Source: Absidia repens (taxonomy: Eukaryota; Mucoromycota; Mucoromycetes; Mucorales; Cunninghamellaceae). From it: a stretch of DNA of 64,000 bases. Position numbers and translations under genes: made by a program. The stretch covers positions 2,976,001-3,040,000 of the forward strand of contig MCGE01000001.1 of NCBI GenBank assembly GCA_002105175.1, written 5' to 3'. Position 1 is the first letter of the stretch; each line of letters opens with the position of its first letter. Shown in pieces: positions 41,639 through 53,599 of the stretch. Under the pieces are notes generated by a model that was not told the origin of the DNA, made no database searches, and worked only from the letters and a program-made list of their open reading frames with translations.

Positions 41639-43400
41639 ATGTTGCCCTCCATCCCAGTCTCTCCACTCATTCAACAATCTCTCAGCTGTGCATCACTATT
41701 GGCGGATATTACACAAAAGGCAAGTCAACAACAATCACATACCGACAGCACTGCAACTTCAACTTCATCCCCAGCTTCGTTATCTACTTTGGAGCAAGAT
41801 GCTAAGGAACAACGAACGCGTTTGGATCAGCTAACACAACAAATGTATGCCGTCCGAGCAGTGATATTCCACCAATGGCACCCAGATGCAATGGCCAAGC
41901 AGATCGTGATTGTCGACAGTCAACTCTTTTGTCATCATGGTACGACGGCGTTGAATGATTTCCACACATACCTTATGCACAGTCTTGCCCATCAACTCAT
42001 CATTGCCAATTCCTATGCTGCCTTTGATCATGCGGTACGTTTAGCTCATTGTCTTTCCCAGTACAGGGACTGGAATGGATTGATGGCGGTGGTAAAGTGC
42101 CTTGCATTACCGTCAGTGCAACGACTCTCAACATCCTCGGCCTCCCTCTATGTCATGATTTTCCTTGGGTGCATCACGACGATTCCACTACCACCACTAC
42201 CAACGATACTAGCTTTGCAGCTTACCGCCAAGCGTTTCGCCGAAGTCTGTTACCCCTCCGACCTTACCGATTTGACGCTCAAGACCGACGATGGTCCGAC
42301 TCTACCAAAAAAATCAATCATGGCAACCAGGACAATTCTGACAGAGACTTGGACTCATACACTCCCACTAGCAGCCAACACAAGAAACGCCAGCAGCAAC
42401 AACAGCAACATCAACAACGGATATTGGTGGCTATTCCCTGGCTCCCCCCTTTACTGGAGGCTGAAACTGAACACGATCTTGATCTCTTGTTGACTTTATG
42501 CAGATACAATCGTTGGCCAAGTCAGGTCGATGTGGCTCGCTCTTTATTACTCCCCTCCTCCTCCACCTCCACTTCGCCATCCTCACCTTCCTCTACTTCC
42601 TCCGCCCATGGCGTCTCATCCGCCACCATGCTCTATTCCACCACATCGTCTTCAATATCTTCCTTATCTCCTCTTCGTCGAAACAACAACCTGCCTCCTA
42701 TCCTTCCTCCTCATTCCGTCGTGGATTTATTATCACTTGGTGTGGGTGATATTGTATTACAACACTGGTTGGTCTCGCGTACCTATTTGACTCTGGATCA
42801 ACTGTTAGTGTCAAGTCAACTTGCTGAGTCCGATCTGGATGCACGATTAGCCTCTTCATTATCACCGCCCCCAGCAACATTACCATCACCCCAACATCTG
42901 CTCCCTTCCTCCTCTGCCTCCTCAGCGTCCGCGTCAGACTCCTCTTCCGCTGATGTTGCCGTACTACGTGACATTGACCCTGGATCCACTCTCCCAACCA
43001 CAGAAACCTTGCATCAAGACTACGACGATGGCCAGGACTGGCGAAATCAATCCATACCTTACAATGATGATGATGATGAGGATGACGAAGACGACAATGA
43101 CGACAACGTTGATGACAATCTAGGTATTGATGTGAATGCGGATCCATGGCACCAGTCGAACAACAGGAATAGTTTACTTTTTGTTAACACCAATGATGAA
43201 CATCAAGCCACACCACCAACATCATCATCACCACTATCACCGACACCAGACGCAACAACGGATCAGAGCAAGGAGATACCAAGCATCAGTGTCGCCTCTT
43301 CCATCCCTCTTTCGGTGACGGCCACTACCATGCCTATTTCTCAACTGGATCGACTAGGGACCTCGACAATGTATGATGGTGATGGCGATGATGTGTGCGA

Positions 43401-43433
<33 letters not shown>

Positions 43434-44316
43434 CGACGAAGAAGAAGATGATAATTCGGTGGAAGTATCTATCAGCGACCAGAAGAATGACGATGTGACG
43501 ACGGCAGAAACACCTCGGCAACACGATGATGTGGAAACTTTTGACAATCGATCTCTTCCATCCGAGCACAACGTGGATGAGGAAAGGGTTGATGAAGTAG
43601 TGGATGACGACACGGTTAGCAAAGTATCCTCATTATCACCACCCCAACATGATGCGGACATCATGCGCGATGATCAACAAGCGATGGATGATGTGGAAAT
43701 TGTAGTAGCGATCTCTTCGGAATGCGTCCCAGCAACAGCAACAGCAACAGCAACAACAACAGCAACAACAGCAACCACGCCGATGGTAGATGACAGTCAG
43801 GCCATCGTTACCCCTCTTAAGGCCAACACTCTCAGCCTGATCACCGCCGAACCTCAATTTGACCATGATGAACCTCGCGTAGATGAAGAAACAGATAGTG
43901 AACAATGGACAGGGTACCCAGGACCTAACAACAATGACCATGATGATGATGATGATGACGAGGACGACGATGGCGAGGTTTGGACTGGGTATCCCGAACC
44001 CGCGGTCTCCAGCACGGATGATGATGATGATGATGTAGAAGATGGCAATGAAGATGAAGAAGGGGTAGATTCGCCGCACCGCTCGACACCATCGGAAGCA
44101 TCCGAAGATGAATGGAAGGGTTATCAAGCAACCTCGGAAGAAGCGGAATGGCAGGCAGAAACCATCCTGAAGGTGCAGCAGCAAGAATGGCAAGGCTATA
44201 CTCTGGAAACCCTAGATGAAGATGAACTGGATTCAAGCACCATGATGAATGGCGAATTTGTCAAGTCCCGTCATGCTCGTGAATTCGTCAACAATGATAA
44301 TGGCACATCTGTGTAG
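41639..44316 (+). CDS. RasGEF-domain protein with long acidic tail and four WxGY motifs (frame break at about 42160)
   Basis: The start at 41639 (MLPSIPVSPLIQQSLS) opens a frame that reads as the first half of a Ras guanine-nucleotide exchange domain: PDAMAKQIVIVDSQLFCH, ALNDFHTYLMHSLAHQLI, then WNGLMAVVKCLALPSVQRL (like the NFNxxxAIxxGLxxxxVxRL helix). The second half (SFAAYRQAFRRS, then VAIPWLPPLLEAETEHDL) lies in another frame, open to 44316. The simplest link is a missing T in the T4 run at 42159-42162. A 32-nt intron would delete conserved residues and is unlikely. The tail (about 550 residues) is disordered, Ser- and Asp-rich, and carries WTGY twice, WKGY and WQGY. It is a Ras activator by domain; target GTPase unknown. 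Confidence 0.75.
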
Positions 44317-44780
44317 TCAGCCATTCCTTCTCTTGGATTTTAGCGTGATATTTACTTCAATTTAGTCTTTTTTTTTTTTTTTTTTTACGCTGCCATATAC
44401 ACCACACATACAAATACACATATATTATACATCGTTACCAACATACTAGTGTCCCATACACATACATCTATATATATATACATATATTGTTTGTCCTTTA
44501 TTTTTTTTATTTTTTTTTTTGATGATTTATCAATAGTATTTTTTTTTTATTCAAATAAATAAAACAACAAAGTAAACATTATCTATTCTACAATATTCAT
44601 GCGATTCAGTAAAGGCTGAAGAAGGGTGAGGGGATTAATGGTGTTTTGGGGGGTATTTTTTCCAATAAAACATTTACTAAGTCTACATTACTCAATGTGT
44701 GATGGGGGGGGGAAGGGGTACTGAAGGCGATGGAAAGGGGAGAGGGGGGATGTCGAATAAAATGTACACTAAATTCTATT
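44317..44780. other. Convergent 3' flanks of RasGEF and YEATS2-like genes
   Basis: T-rich and TA-rich sequence with AATAAA near 44557. A small minus-strand frame at 44606-44833 has no support. Confidence 0.4.
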
Positions 44781-45979
44781 CTAAGGTTGATTTGGAGCAT
44801 TTTGTTCGTCTTTAAAGGTTCCCATGTAGGCATTGGTCAAAAAATCCATTGAAGGCATTTGTCGTACTGCTTGATGAATGTGATATGGTACCAGTAATTT
44901 ACTTGACTTGTCATCTTCCTGATCTCTTTCCTGTTGCCACCTGGCTACGCCACCTTTCAATATCTTTTTAAGAAAGACCTTTGTCAGCTGAATATATATA
45001 TAAAAGAAGAAAGGGTTAGTACCATACGATATTTTGGAAGGAAGGGAAGGAGGTAGATAAGGGGTCATTATTACCTGGACAAAAAGATTTCCAACAATCA
45101 AACGTTGTTCCATAGCAGTGTCACAATTCACCTCAGGTTCGATGGGTCTTTGGAATTGCAATTGACCGTTGCGTGCAATCGTGATATCATGACCTATCAT
45201 GTGCTTCAAGCGTAATTGTGCAATCACGGACCATACCCAATCCAAAGCGCGGTCATCCACATTGCCCTCCAAGCCAGCTTGACGAATAAGATGGAGTAAG
45301 GGGTCGTCTGTCTCGGTGGTTGCAGTGATCATATTCGTGGGTGATGATGCGATGGCGGCGGCAGGCATTGTTTCAGTGAAAGATAAAGGTGTTGCTGTAT
45401 TGGAAGCGGTGTTTTTGTTTGAGAGAGTCCGGCTGTGTTGCAAATCCACTTCTACTTCCAAGTCATCGTCGTCATCGTCAATGGCAACTTTATTCATCGT
45501 GTCGTATGACGTGTTGGAAGCCAAATGATGTGATTTCTTTTGCTGCTGCTGTTCTTGTTGCAAGTCCAATCCCAAAGACGTGAGCAACGATTGTGCATCC
45601 GTTAAGGTATGTTGTTCACCCAATACCATCCGTTTCCGCCATGCTTTCGGTTTGTTTGTACATTCCATTGTCTCATGATTTTCCAATCCGCAATAACGAC
45701 ACCAATCCTGTTGTTGTTGTTCTTGTTGTTGTTCTTCTGCTTGACTGGTTGGTTCAGGGGACAAGGTTGGGGTATTGTTTTTGTTGGACGAAGGGGATAC
45801 GACTGGTGTGTAGCCTTGAACCCTGCACCATTTGACCACTTCTTTTGTGCCTAATTCGTCGCCAGCCACGTTAAGGATGATATCATTGGTTTCTTGACAT
45901 CGTTGTTGTACTAAGATTCGAAGCAGATGCGCACGGTGCCACTATAAAGAGAATAAGACGGATGGACCGATTATTTCGT

Positions 45980-46050
<71 letters not shown>

Positions 46051-46373
46051 CCTCCAAGGCTTTTCGTTTGTATGATGGCAGTGTCATGAAGTGTTGATTG
46101 TTTCGAGCACATGTATAAGGTAATGCGGGGAAAGATATCGATTGATGAAGTTGTGAGACAGCTCGCATGACAATCGGATACTGTAGGACACATTCTTTCA
46201 AGATACCTTGGAGTAAAATCAATCGTTGACTTGATGTGTTGATAGATGGTTGCTGTACGAGGACATTCATGGGAGACTTTGTTGTGGCTGGCGTGCTGTC
46301 AATTAAAGTTGTGTTCGAAGGGGAAGCTGCTGCAGGGGAGATGGGGACAGTAGAAGAAGATTGCTGTTGCTGT

Positions 46374-46408
<35 letters not shown>

Positions 46409-48961
46409 TTGCTGTTCTTGCTCATGTTCTAGCTGCTGCCGAAGCTGAAGTTGTTGCTGATGTTGATGTAGTTGCTGTGGTTGTGGTTGTTGCGGTTGCT
46501 GATGTGACGATAGCGGAGAAGAAGTAGATGATGAAATGTCTGACGTTTCCGTAGCTGTGGGTATAGTGGTGAGATCTTGAAAGTTTGTGTTTCGATCCAA
46601 TTCAATGTCAAAGCCTCGTTCATTTCCTAGCATCTGTCGACCTGATAGAGTATAATCCAATTTCAAATGGTGGATCACATCCAAACTTTTGTTGCGCCGC
46701 TTATCCACGAAATAGAGTTGCAGCCGGATTGGAAATTCACCCCAGCCAAGTCGTGTTAACCGAAAGGGTGGTTCGGTCACATCCACCACATCATATGGTT
46801 TGTAACTGGGATGCAAATGGTAGCGCACACCTGTCAAAAACGGAATCTTGTCTTGATCCTAAAGGGTGCGAAAGTTATAATTATATGTATGTTAGCATGG
46901 AAGAGAAATTCGTTTTTATGCATTGCTTACTTGAGGTGGTTCGACAACATAAATCATCCATTTATGTGTGTAGTTTTTCAATGTAGAATCCCGCTTTTCT
47001 AAAATCCAAAAGAAAAGATTACTGTTAGTATCGATATCAAAAATAAAATAAAATAACACCCGCTGTTTTAAATATTACCTGGCGCAATGAATTTGCTGAC
47101 ATTTCCAACAACGATCCGCCTTTTAATGTAAAACCGTGATCCTTTTTCTGCTATGGCTGACGTCAAGGATTCTGTTTTGGTATCCTCCGGTATTTCAGAA
47201 ACCGGCGTTAGAGGTACACTAGCTGATATTTCTTTTGCTGGTGACGTTGGTGGCGGTGGTGTTGCAGTGATAGGAAAGTCCATTGCAGAAGTAGGCAGCG
47301 ATGATGGTGAAGGCGATGGTGGAGGTGATGCTGATGCTGATGCTGGTACTGATGCTGATGCTGGTGCTGGTGATGATGCTGATGCTGGTGCTGATGCTGA
47401 TGCTGGTGCTGATGCTGGTGCTGATGCTGGTGCTGATGCTGGTGCTGATGCTGGTGATGATGCTGATGCTGCTGATGATGATGTGGTTGCCGTTGTTGTT
47501 GTTGTCCTTTCCTTACTGATGCTGGAAGTGGTAGTAAGAGAATCGACGCCAGTAGGTTCTTTTGATAGTGATATGAGTTTATCTTCCAACGCACTATTAT
47601 GAGCAGCATATGCATTGTCTAGAATGGTAGGAGATCCAGCCAAAGTACACGATGGAGAGGGGATGTTCGTCATGGTAGAAGTTGTAGTAGCTGAAGAATC
47701 GTGAATAGCAGAAGAAGCGTCAGAAGTGGTTGTTTCTAAAAATCCATTTCCGTCTTTTGTGGGAGATGTCATTAATGATGATGATATGAGATTATCTTTT
47801 TTCTGATCAGACAATGTTGGAACTAGTGCTGGTGCTGTCTTTTTCCTTTTTGTAGTCGATTCCTCATTATCCAAGTCCAAATCAACATCTTCTTCATATT
47901 CCTTGATAGTTGGCTATAATCGTAAGCCGAAAGCGAGTGATAAGTTCTCTAATATGTTTCATTCCTTTCCTTCCATATTTCCGATCTTACCCGTTCGAAT
48001 GTTTTTGGAGTTGATCTACGAGTGATAGAATAAGGAAGAAGAAAACCATATCAATAAATAATAAAAAAAACATTGCAAACAATACTATGTTCCTTTTTTT
48101 TTTTTCTCTTACACAGGGACGACAGGCAAAGTCAAAGGTCTATTACGAATAGGATGATCTAGTGGCACTTCAGATTCATCCACTGGAGTTCCACATTGGG
48201 CCATGATATTTTCATAAAAACCAAATTCCAGGGAATGGGAGATACGACAATGATTCAAAAGACCAAGTTGAGTGGAGAAAGAATCACGATGGCAGACAGG
48301 ACATGCCAACCTGTTTTGTATAGAAGCAAATTAATACTTAAAAAGTATATAACTATATATATATATTGATTTACCTGACATAAACACCATCAATCCGTCG
48401 TCCATATAGCACAGACTTCTGATTTGAAGTAGGTTTCGAGATCTTTTTCTTTGCCATGCCAATCCCATTTGAGCTAGACGAAGGAGTCGAGGAAGACGAG
48501 GAAGGCGTGACATGACCATAATACAATGCCGCAGCCGATTGGCGAGTAAAATGAGGAAGGTCGGGTAACGTAGCTGCCAGAGATTCTATTATGTCCCAGA
48601 AATACAAATAAAAGTTGAGCACAGTTTTTCATATTCTTGTTGCCACCAATTACTTACCATTCTTGATAGCCAATTCCAAGTCTTGAAGTGTCGCTTCCGC
48701 ATTTTCAATTTCTTTCTGTATAGTAGCCACTTCCCGATATTTGAGATAAATCTCTAGATCAAATTGGTGATCAATGATATTCAGGATCTTCTGTTTATTG
48801 GACTCGCTTCGTTCTATATAAAAATATTATGTTCATTAATTTTAGGAGGTTTTTTTTTCTTTCTTTTGAGATATAATATCTCCCGGATCGCTCTTACCTT
48901 GTTCATGTGCACTTGTGTTTGAGGCAGTAGACGAAGCGACTTGATGTACCTTCTCAACCAT
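44781..48961 (-). CDS. YEATS2-like chromatin protein (YEATS domain, CCHC knuckle, histone fold)
   Basis: About ten exons from 48961 (MVEKVHQVASS) to a stop at 44781. The order is: a coiled-coil helix (exon 2); a C2H2-like finger CPVCHRDSFSTQLGLLNHC with ISH; a disordered Ala/Ser/Pro region; the YEATS domain; poly-Q; a CCHC knuckle; a C-terminal helical domain. The YEATS part runs from RRIVVGNVSKFIAPG through THKWMIYV, HLHPSYKPYDVVDVTEPPF and GWGEFPIRLQLYFVD. It matches human YEATS2 far better than AF9, GAS41 or Taf14. The knuckle is CRYCGLENHETMEC. The C-terminal part (LIVGNLFVQ, LTKVFLKKILKGG, LLVPYHIHQAVRQMPSMDFL) resembles an NC2-alpha/NF-YC histone fold. Human YEATS2 reads acylated histone lysines in the ATAC acetyltransferase complex. 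That role is inferred. Confidence 0.85.
45983..46044. repeat. Poly-T/A tract of about 62 bases
   Basis: The longest homopolymer in the window, inside an intron of the YEATS2-like gene (a poly-A near the donor on the coding strand). It is a likely length-error site. Confidence 0.9.
46359..46420. repeat. CAG/CAA poly-Gln repeat in the YEATS2-like gene
   Basis: On the coding strand mixed CAA and CAG codons give about 18 consecutive Gln residues, just after the YEATS domain. Codon mixing suggests selection for the peptide rather than simple slippage. Confidence 0.85.
47325..47480. repeat. Coding minisatellite (Ala/Ser/Pro repeat) in the YEATS2-like gene
   Basis: Units of 6 and 12 bases (GATGCT and GATGCTGGTGCT on the plus strand) encode alternating ASAPASAP on the minus strand between the C2H2 finger and the YEATS domain. 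Open frames on other strands are shadows of it. Confidence 0.9.
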
Positions 48962-49718
48962 TATAAAAATTGAATGTCATAAAGAAGCAAAGCAGCGCCA
49001 AAAAAAAAAAAAAAAAAAAAAAAAAATTAGGTAGAATAAAATCAGCGGTCTTTTAAAATATTTAGCAAAAAAACCAAAGTGTACATAACATTTAATGAGT
49101 GCCATGATATATGAAAAATATATTAGATCAATGACACCATACCTTGGATCAAATCTCAGGATGATGGTATTATATTGGCTTTGGTCAATGGGTAGAGTAT
49201 CAAATACTTCAACTATGTCATACGAGCCAGCTAAAAGAACACATAACATAATAACAATCGAACCATGACGATGAGGTTACATGACAGAGAGTTGGACCAG
49301 CAAAATCAAGGACCAGGACACATCAGCCAATCAAAGAGTATATATATGCTAGGTTAAAAAGATGCCTCCTAGAATCTTTTCGCCAAGCGTGGAGAAGTGG
49401 TGGGAGACATTGGAGATGATTATTAGAGTTAGACGAGTATGTGGCCGGGAAGCAATTACAGACGTATATGTACAATCGTAGTATGCTAGTGGTGCTGTGA
49501 TGGGGCACAGCGTAGAGATGCTTATTATGCCTAGAATATACTGAGCAACATTTTTTTTTATAGCTGGTTGCCTAATTCGATCAGGCAAAATTTAAAGCCA
49601 ATCAAATTTCAGAATTCAATGTGTCAATGTGAATGCAACATTTTTTTAGTCTTGACAATTGCATTTTATTTTTTACTTTTTGACTTTTTGACGTTCTTGA
49701 CTTTTTCAGTTCAGAAAT
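48962..49718. other. Divergent region YEATS2-like / ABC gene, with an exon-like minus-strand piece
   Basis: It contains both promoters. A poly-A run lies at 48997-49026. On the minus strand about 49142-49231 reads as a plausible exon (SYDIVEVFDTLPIDQSQYNT, flanked by a TTTTAG acceptor and an AAG-GTATGG donor). It might be an untranslated or alternative first exon of the YEATS2-like gene or a tiny unknown gene. I do not recognise it. Confidence 0.3.
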
Positions 49719-51608
49719 ATGCTCAAGTTTAAAAATGGAATTCCATCAATGATGACGACACGATTAACTTCACGTTATTATAGTCAACAAAAACAACATC
49801 TTATTCAAATGAAAAACGCTACCATTCAACGCTTTGGTGTCAAAGAACCTGTGTTTCAAGACTTCTCCTTGAACATCGACTGTGGCCAACGATGGGTGAT
49901 CGTTGGTCCTGTGAATGCGGGCAAAACCACGCTGGCTGAAGTAAGTAGACCGTTTTTGAACTTAAAGCAATACTTACTAATCTTTTTGCTCTTTCTTCTA
50001 GACCTTGGCAGGGCGTCATTCGGTTCAACCACATTCTGCAATACAGTGGCCATTGATTGACAAGACCAACGCAAATACATCGCCTTATCCGTCAGACCAT
50101 GTCCACTTGGTGTCTTTCAAAGAAGAATCCGGGGTATTTAATTATAATCAACATTATTATCAAGAACGCTTCAATTTCAGGTACAGAAAGTGAACATCTC
50201 CACTCTACATCCACTGAGACTGACATGTATTATTCTTTCTCTCGCCCGTTCTTTTTGCTTTTTAGTGATCCGGATAATGATCTGACATTGGTAGACTATT
50301 TAGGCAGGGACCATCCCGAAGAAGTCATGAAAAAGGTGATACATCAATTGGACTTGACCCATTTACTTCCCCTCTCCTTTGTCAAATTATCCAATGGCCA
50401 AACACGCCGAGCCAGGATTGCTCGCGCGCTTTTGCGTCAACCAAAAATGTTGATTTTGGACGAACCTCTTAGTAAGTAAAAGAGAAAAAAAAAAACACGT
50501 AGGATTATTAACATCGTTAACCTGCTGATTTGTTTCTTTTATGCAAATAATAGTGGGGCTGGATAAATCCCATCGAAAACAGCTGTTGGATATATTAGGT
50601 GAATTGTCATCATCCTCAAAGAAATCAGGTGTGCCTGTTATTTTGGTATCCCGACCTCAAGACGAATTTCCAGTATGGGCGACTGATGTGTTAGTATTGG
50701 ATAATAGGCAAATTGTCTGGCAAGGTCATCCCGAGGAATATATCGCTCAGCAACGACAGGATATGGCGCAAGAACAGAAAGAAAAAGAAACTTACCGTGC
50801 CCAAGCTTTATTGCAAGAAACCCAACAGCAACAAGATAGACCTGGTGTCGTAGAATTGAATCATGTCAACGTAATCTATAGTGGCAACAAGATTTTGGAC
50901 GACATCTCGTGGACGGTAAAACAAGGTGACCGATGGGCTTTATTGGGACCCAATGGTAAGGTATCTCCCTTCTTTTTTTTAAAAAAAAAAATTAAATTAA
51001 ACCAAAGAAAATATAAAATCTGGTTTTTTGCGCTATCTCTAGGATCTGGCAAAACGACCCTCCTTTCTTTTTTGACCGGCGATCATCCACAAGCATATGC
51101 AAACGATCTAACATTATTTGGGCGACGTCGTGGCACAGGCGAATCGATTTGGGAAATCAAGGAAAAAGTAGGCATGGTCAGTCCTGAAATCCACCTCTAC
51201 TTTAATCAAAACATGACCGGTCGTACGGCGGCTGGAACAGGCTTCTTTGATGTGGTGGTACCTCGTACATTGGATGAAAATCAAGAAACGACTGTAGAAA
51301 AATTGTTTGGAGAATTCGGCATCGAAGATTGTTTGGAGCGGAAATTGAAGGACTGCTCATCTGCTGAACAACGTATGGTCTTGTTGATTCGATCCCTGGT
51401 CAAGCGCCCGCCGTTGTTGATTTGGGATGAACCTTTCCAAGGTTTGGATATGGCAATGATTCGTAAGGTCAATACATGGTTGGAACACTATTTACGCCAT
51501 GATCAAACCTTGATCTTGGTCACTCACCACGAAGATGAAATCCCACGCGCTGTCACTAAAAGATTCCATCTTGGTCCGCATGGCACTGACGCTAATCATC
51601 ACCTTTGA
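49719..51608 (+). CDS. Tandem ABC ATPase without membrane domains, ModF/YDR061W-like
   Basis: Five exons (49719-49940, 50002-50180, 50266-50471, 50554-50955, 51043-51608) join to 524 residues. The N-terminus (MLKFKNGIPSMMTTRLTSRY) is basic and may target mitochondria. Two nucleotide-binding domains follow. The first has Walker A GPVNAGKTTL, signature LSNGQTRRARIARALL and Walker B MLILDEPL. The second has Walker A GPNGSGKTTLL (split by an intron), a degenerate signature CSSAEQRMVLLIRSL, Walker B LLIWDEPFQGLD and the switch VTHHEDE. This layout without membrane spans resembles bacterial ModF/PhrA and the yeast protein YDR061W, whose function is not settled. The non-canonical Walker A of domain 1 (Asn-Ala for Gly-x) may lower activity. 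Function unknown. Confidence 0.9.
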
Positions 51609-52295
51609 TTCCCTTCTTTAGTAGTACATTCTTCCTCTTATATCCCCCATCATCGTATAGTAGTAGTTATACTAGAATACTCCCCTCCTCCTCTTACACA
51701 CCGGCACACACACAATATGCACCTACCTTTATTATTTGTAATAAAAATATACATGTACAACCAGACTTTTTATTCATTTAGCACACAGAAATGTTGCTTC
51801 TTCTTTGTTTTTTATCATGGGGTTCAGGCAGGATGCTGAATAACTTTGATGGTTTTTTTTTTTTTTTTTTTTTTTTTGTAAGGAGGCCTATTCCACTCTG
51901 TATCCGTTACTTAAACTTCTGTAATAATCAACATCAATACACTCACTGATTCAAGACATAAAATAACACGGTTGCTCAACATCACATTTTCTGAAAAATT
52001 TTCAAAGTTTTTAGAGAAGCTATCAGGTTACGATCAGCTATTTAGTATACGGTAAATTAGTCTAGTATTACATAGCATAGTTTAAAATTGATCATTAATT
52101 TATATTATATTCAATAAAAAACAAAAGTATTCAAAGTGAAGGTAGCAAGGGGAGGCAAATAGATGGTTGAGACGTAGCCTGCAATCTATTCAATGTGCGA
52201 CCTGCTAATAGAACATATTTTAAAGTAGTGGAGAATCTGGTGCACAAAAATATATTGGAGTCAATGGTCAATGTTTAAAAATAGAAGACATACTT
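51609..52295. other. 3' flank of the ABC gene and gene-free sequence
   Basis: AATAAAAATA near 51740 is a likely polyadenylation signal, and a T21 run lies at about 51855-51878. Nothing coding is supported. Confidence 0.4.
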
Positions 52296-52299
52296 TATT

Positions 52300-52765
52300 G
52301 TAGCATAGTAAACAAACGTAAACGGGCAAAGTCAACACTATGGTAAAAAGGAATCTATTGTACAAATCAAGAGAGCCATTTTTCATTGAAGCATGTAAAA
52401 AGAAACATATTTTATTCAAATATAGATTCAACCCATGAACAAACTAATGCTATACTAAGCTAATGATGGCAACCAAAAGCATCGGCCTCCAGATCCTAGA
52501 TCCAAAATGAAAGGGTTTCCCCATGCATCTTGTAATCCCTTTTCTAAAACCCTTCTAATCTAAGATCGACATAACCTCAAAAAGTTTCAATGATGAAAAA
52601 AAAAAAAAAAAAAAAAAAAAAAAGAAAAGAAAAAAAAGAGAGCGGAAAAAAAGGGATGATGATAACATAAGAGTATCATCGGAGAATGCAAATCTAAAAC
52701 ACGTGTGCTGGGTTTAAAATAGTTTCTGCTTCATCTCGCTAAACTGCAGTTTCGAAAGCCTTTTA
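52300..52765 (-). repeat. Dispersed repeat family A, copy A5 (inverted)
   Basis: Read on the minus strand: CAGCACACGTGTTTTAG, a T/C-rich tract with a T28 run, GATCTTAGATTAGAAGGGTT, GATGCATGGGGAAACCCTTT and CATTTTGGATCTAGGATC, then GAATAAAATATG and TTGTACAATAGATTCC. The last motif is shared with copy A1 (GTGTACAATAGATTTGC). B-like cores lie upstream on the same strand at 53225-53265 and 53600-53665. Confidence 0.65.
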
Positions 52766-53599
52766 CATTTGGACGAAAAAAGACAAAGCACTCTTCCAGA
52801 AAGGCCACTGTCTCGCTATATATATTATGGGTGTTAATATCATAATAGCACTATCCAGTCAATATATTTTTTCTCAGACGACGGGCAAAAATTTTCTAAA
52901 CGCATGAATATCATACAGTCAGTCAGATGGGGTAGGCGGCGACGCTACTGACAATGATGCCAATATAGGAGATGGTAAAGGTGTCAGAGGTGACGATGGA
53001 AATAGTAGTACTAATGTTTATGATAGTAGAACCATTGACAATTAATTTTCTAGTGACAGAAACAAAGGAAAAATGACGAAATTTGTGAAAAAAGAGGTGT
53101 ACAGTGTGGCTCAAGTACTGTACATCTCTCACGTTTCTATATTTGAAATAATTGCTTGGATTGAGTGATAATTAATTGTACATAGCTAAAATAAAATAAA
53201 AATACTACCTTATTATTGTAATTACATATAGCTCACCAAAGTACGAAATGACGGAAGCGACAAATGCATAATAATTTTATGGGACGGTAATGGTTTTCTT
53301 TTTCAACGACTATGATCATATAATCATATAATGAATGATTATGACAAAAAAACAAAGGCAACAATGACAAACCAAAACAAACAAATGCAAAAGTTTATGT
53401 GCGAGTGATAATAAAGTGGTCTTTATTCAAAAAAAAAAAAAAAAAAAAAAAAAAAAGTGAATGGATACCTAATAATTCCTAACTACAAAATGTGATGAGG
53501 TCCTTTGCATATTGTTGTGGGATTGTGAGTCGTTCTATAACTACAAATATACCAATTTCTTTTTTAAATGGTTGTGAGTGATTTTATTTGGAGGTAGGG
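52766..53599. other. Gene-free sequence with a short B-like core
   Basis: CACCAAAGTACGAAATGACG at 53236-53255 matches the family B core. A poly-A run of about 27 lies at 53429-53456. A 69-residue minus frame (52923-53132) has Thr/Ile/Ser-rich composition and no similarity. Confidence 0.35.

Noticed and set aside
42035..42066. 32-nt intron (GTACGT..CAG) joining the two RasGEF frames
   Set aside because: It would be far shorter than other introns here (about 50-230 nt) and would remove residues that match the RasGEF core.
43341..44236. Minus-strand open frames of up to 185 codons opposite the RasGEF tail
   Set aside because: They are complements of GAT/GAC and CAA/CAG codon runs and yield poly-Ser, poly-His or poly-Cys.
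46236..47602. Plus-strand frames rich in Cys or Ala/Asp opposite the YEATS2-like gene
   Set aside because: Shadows of the poly-Gln and Ala/Ser/Pro repeats.
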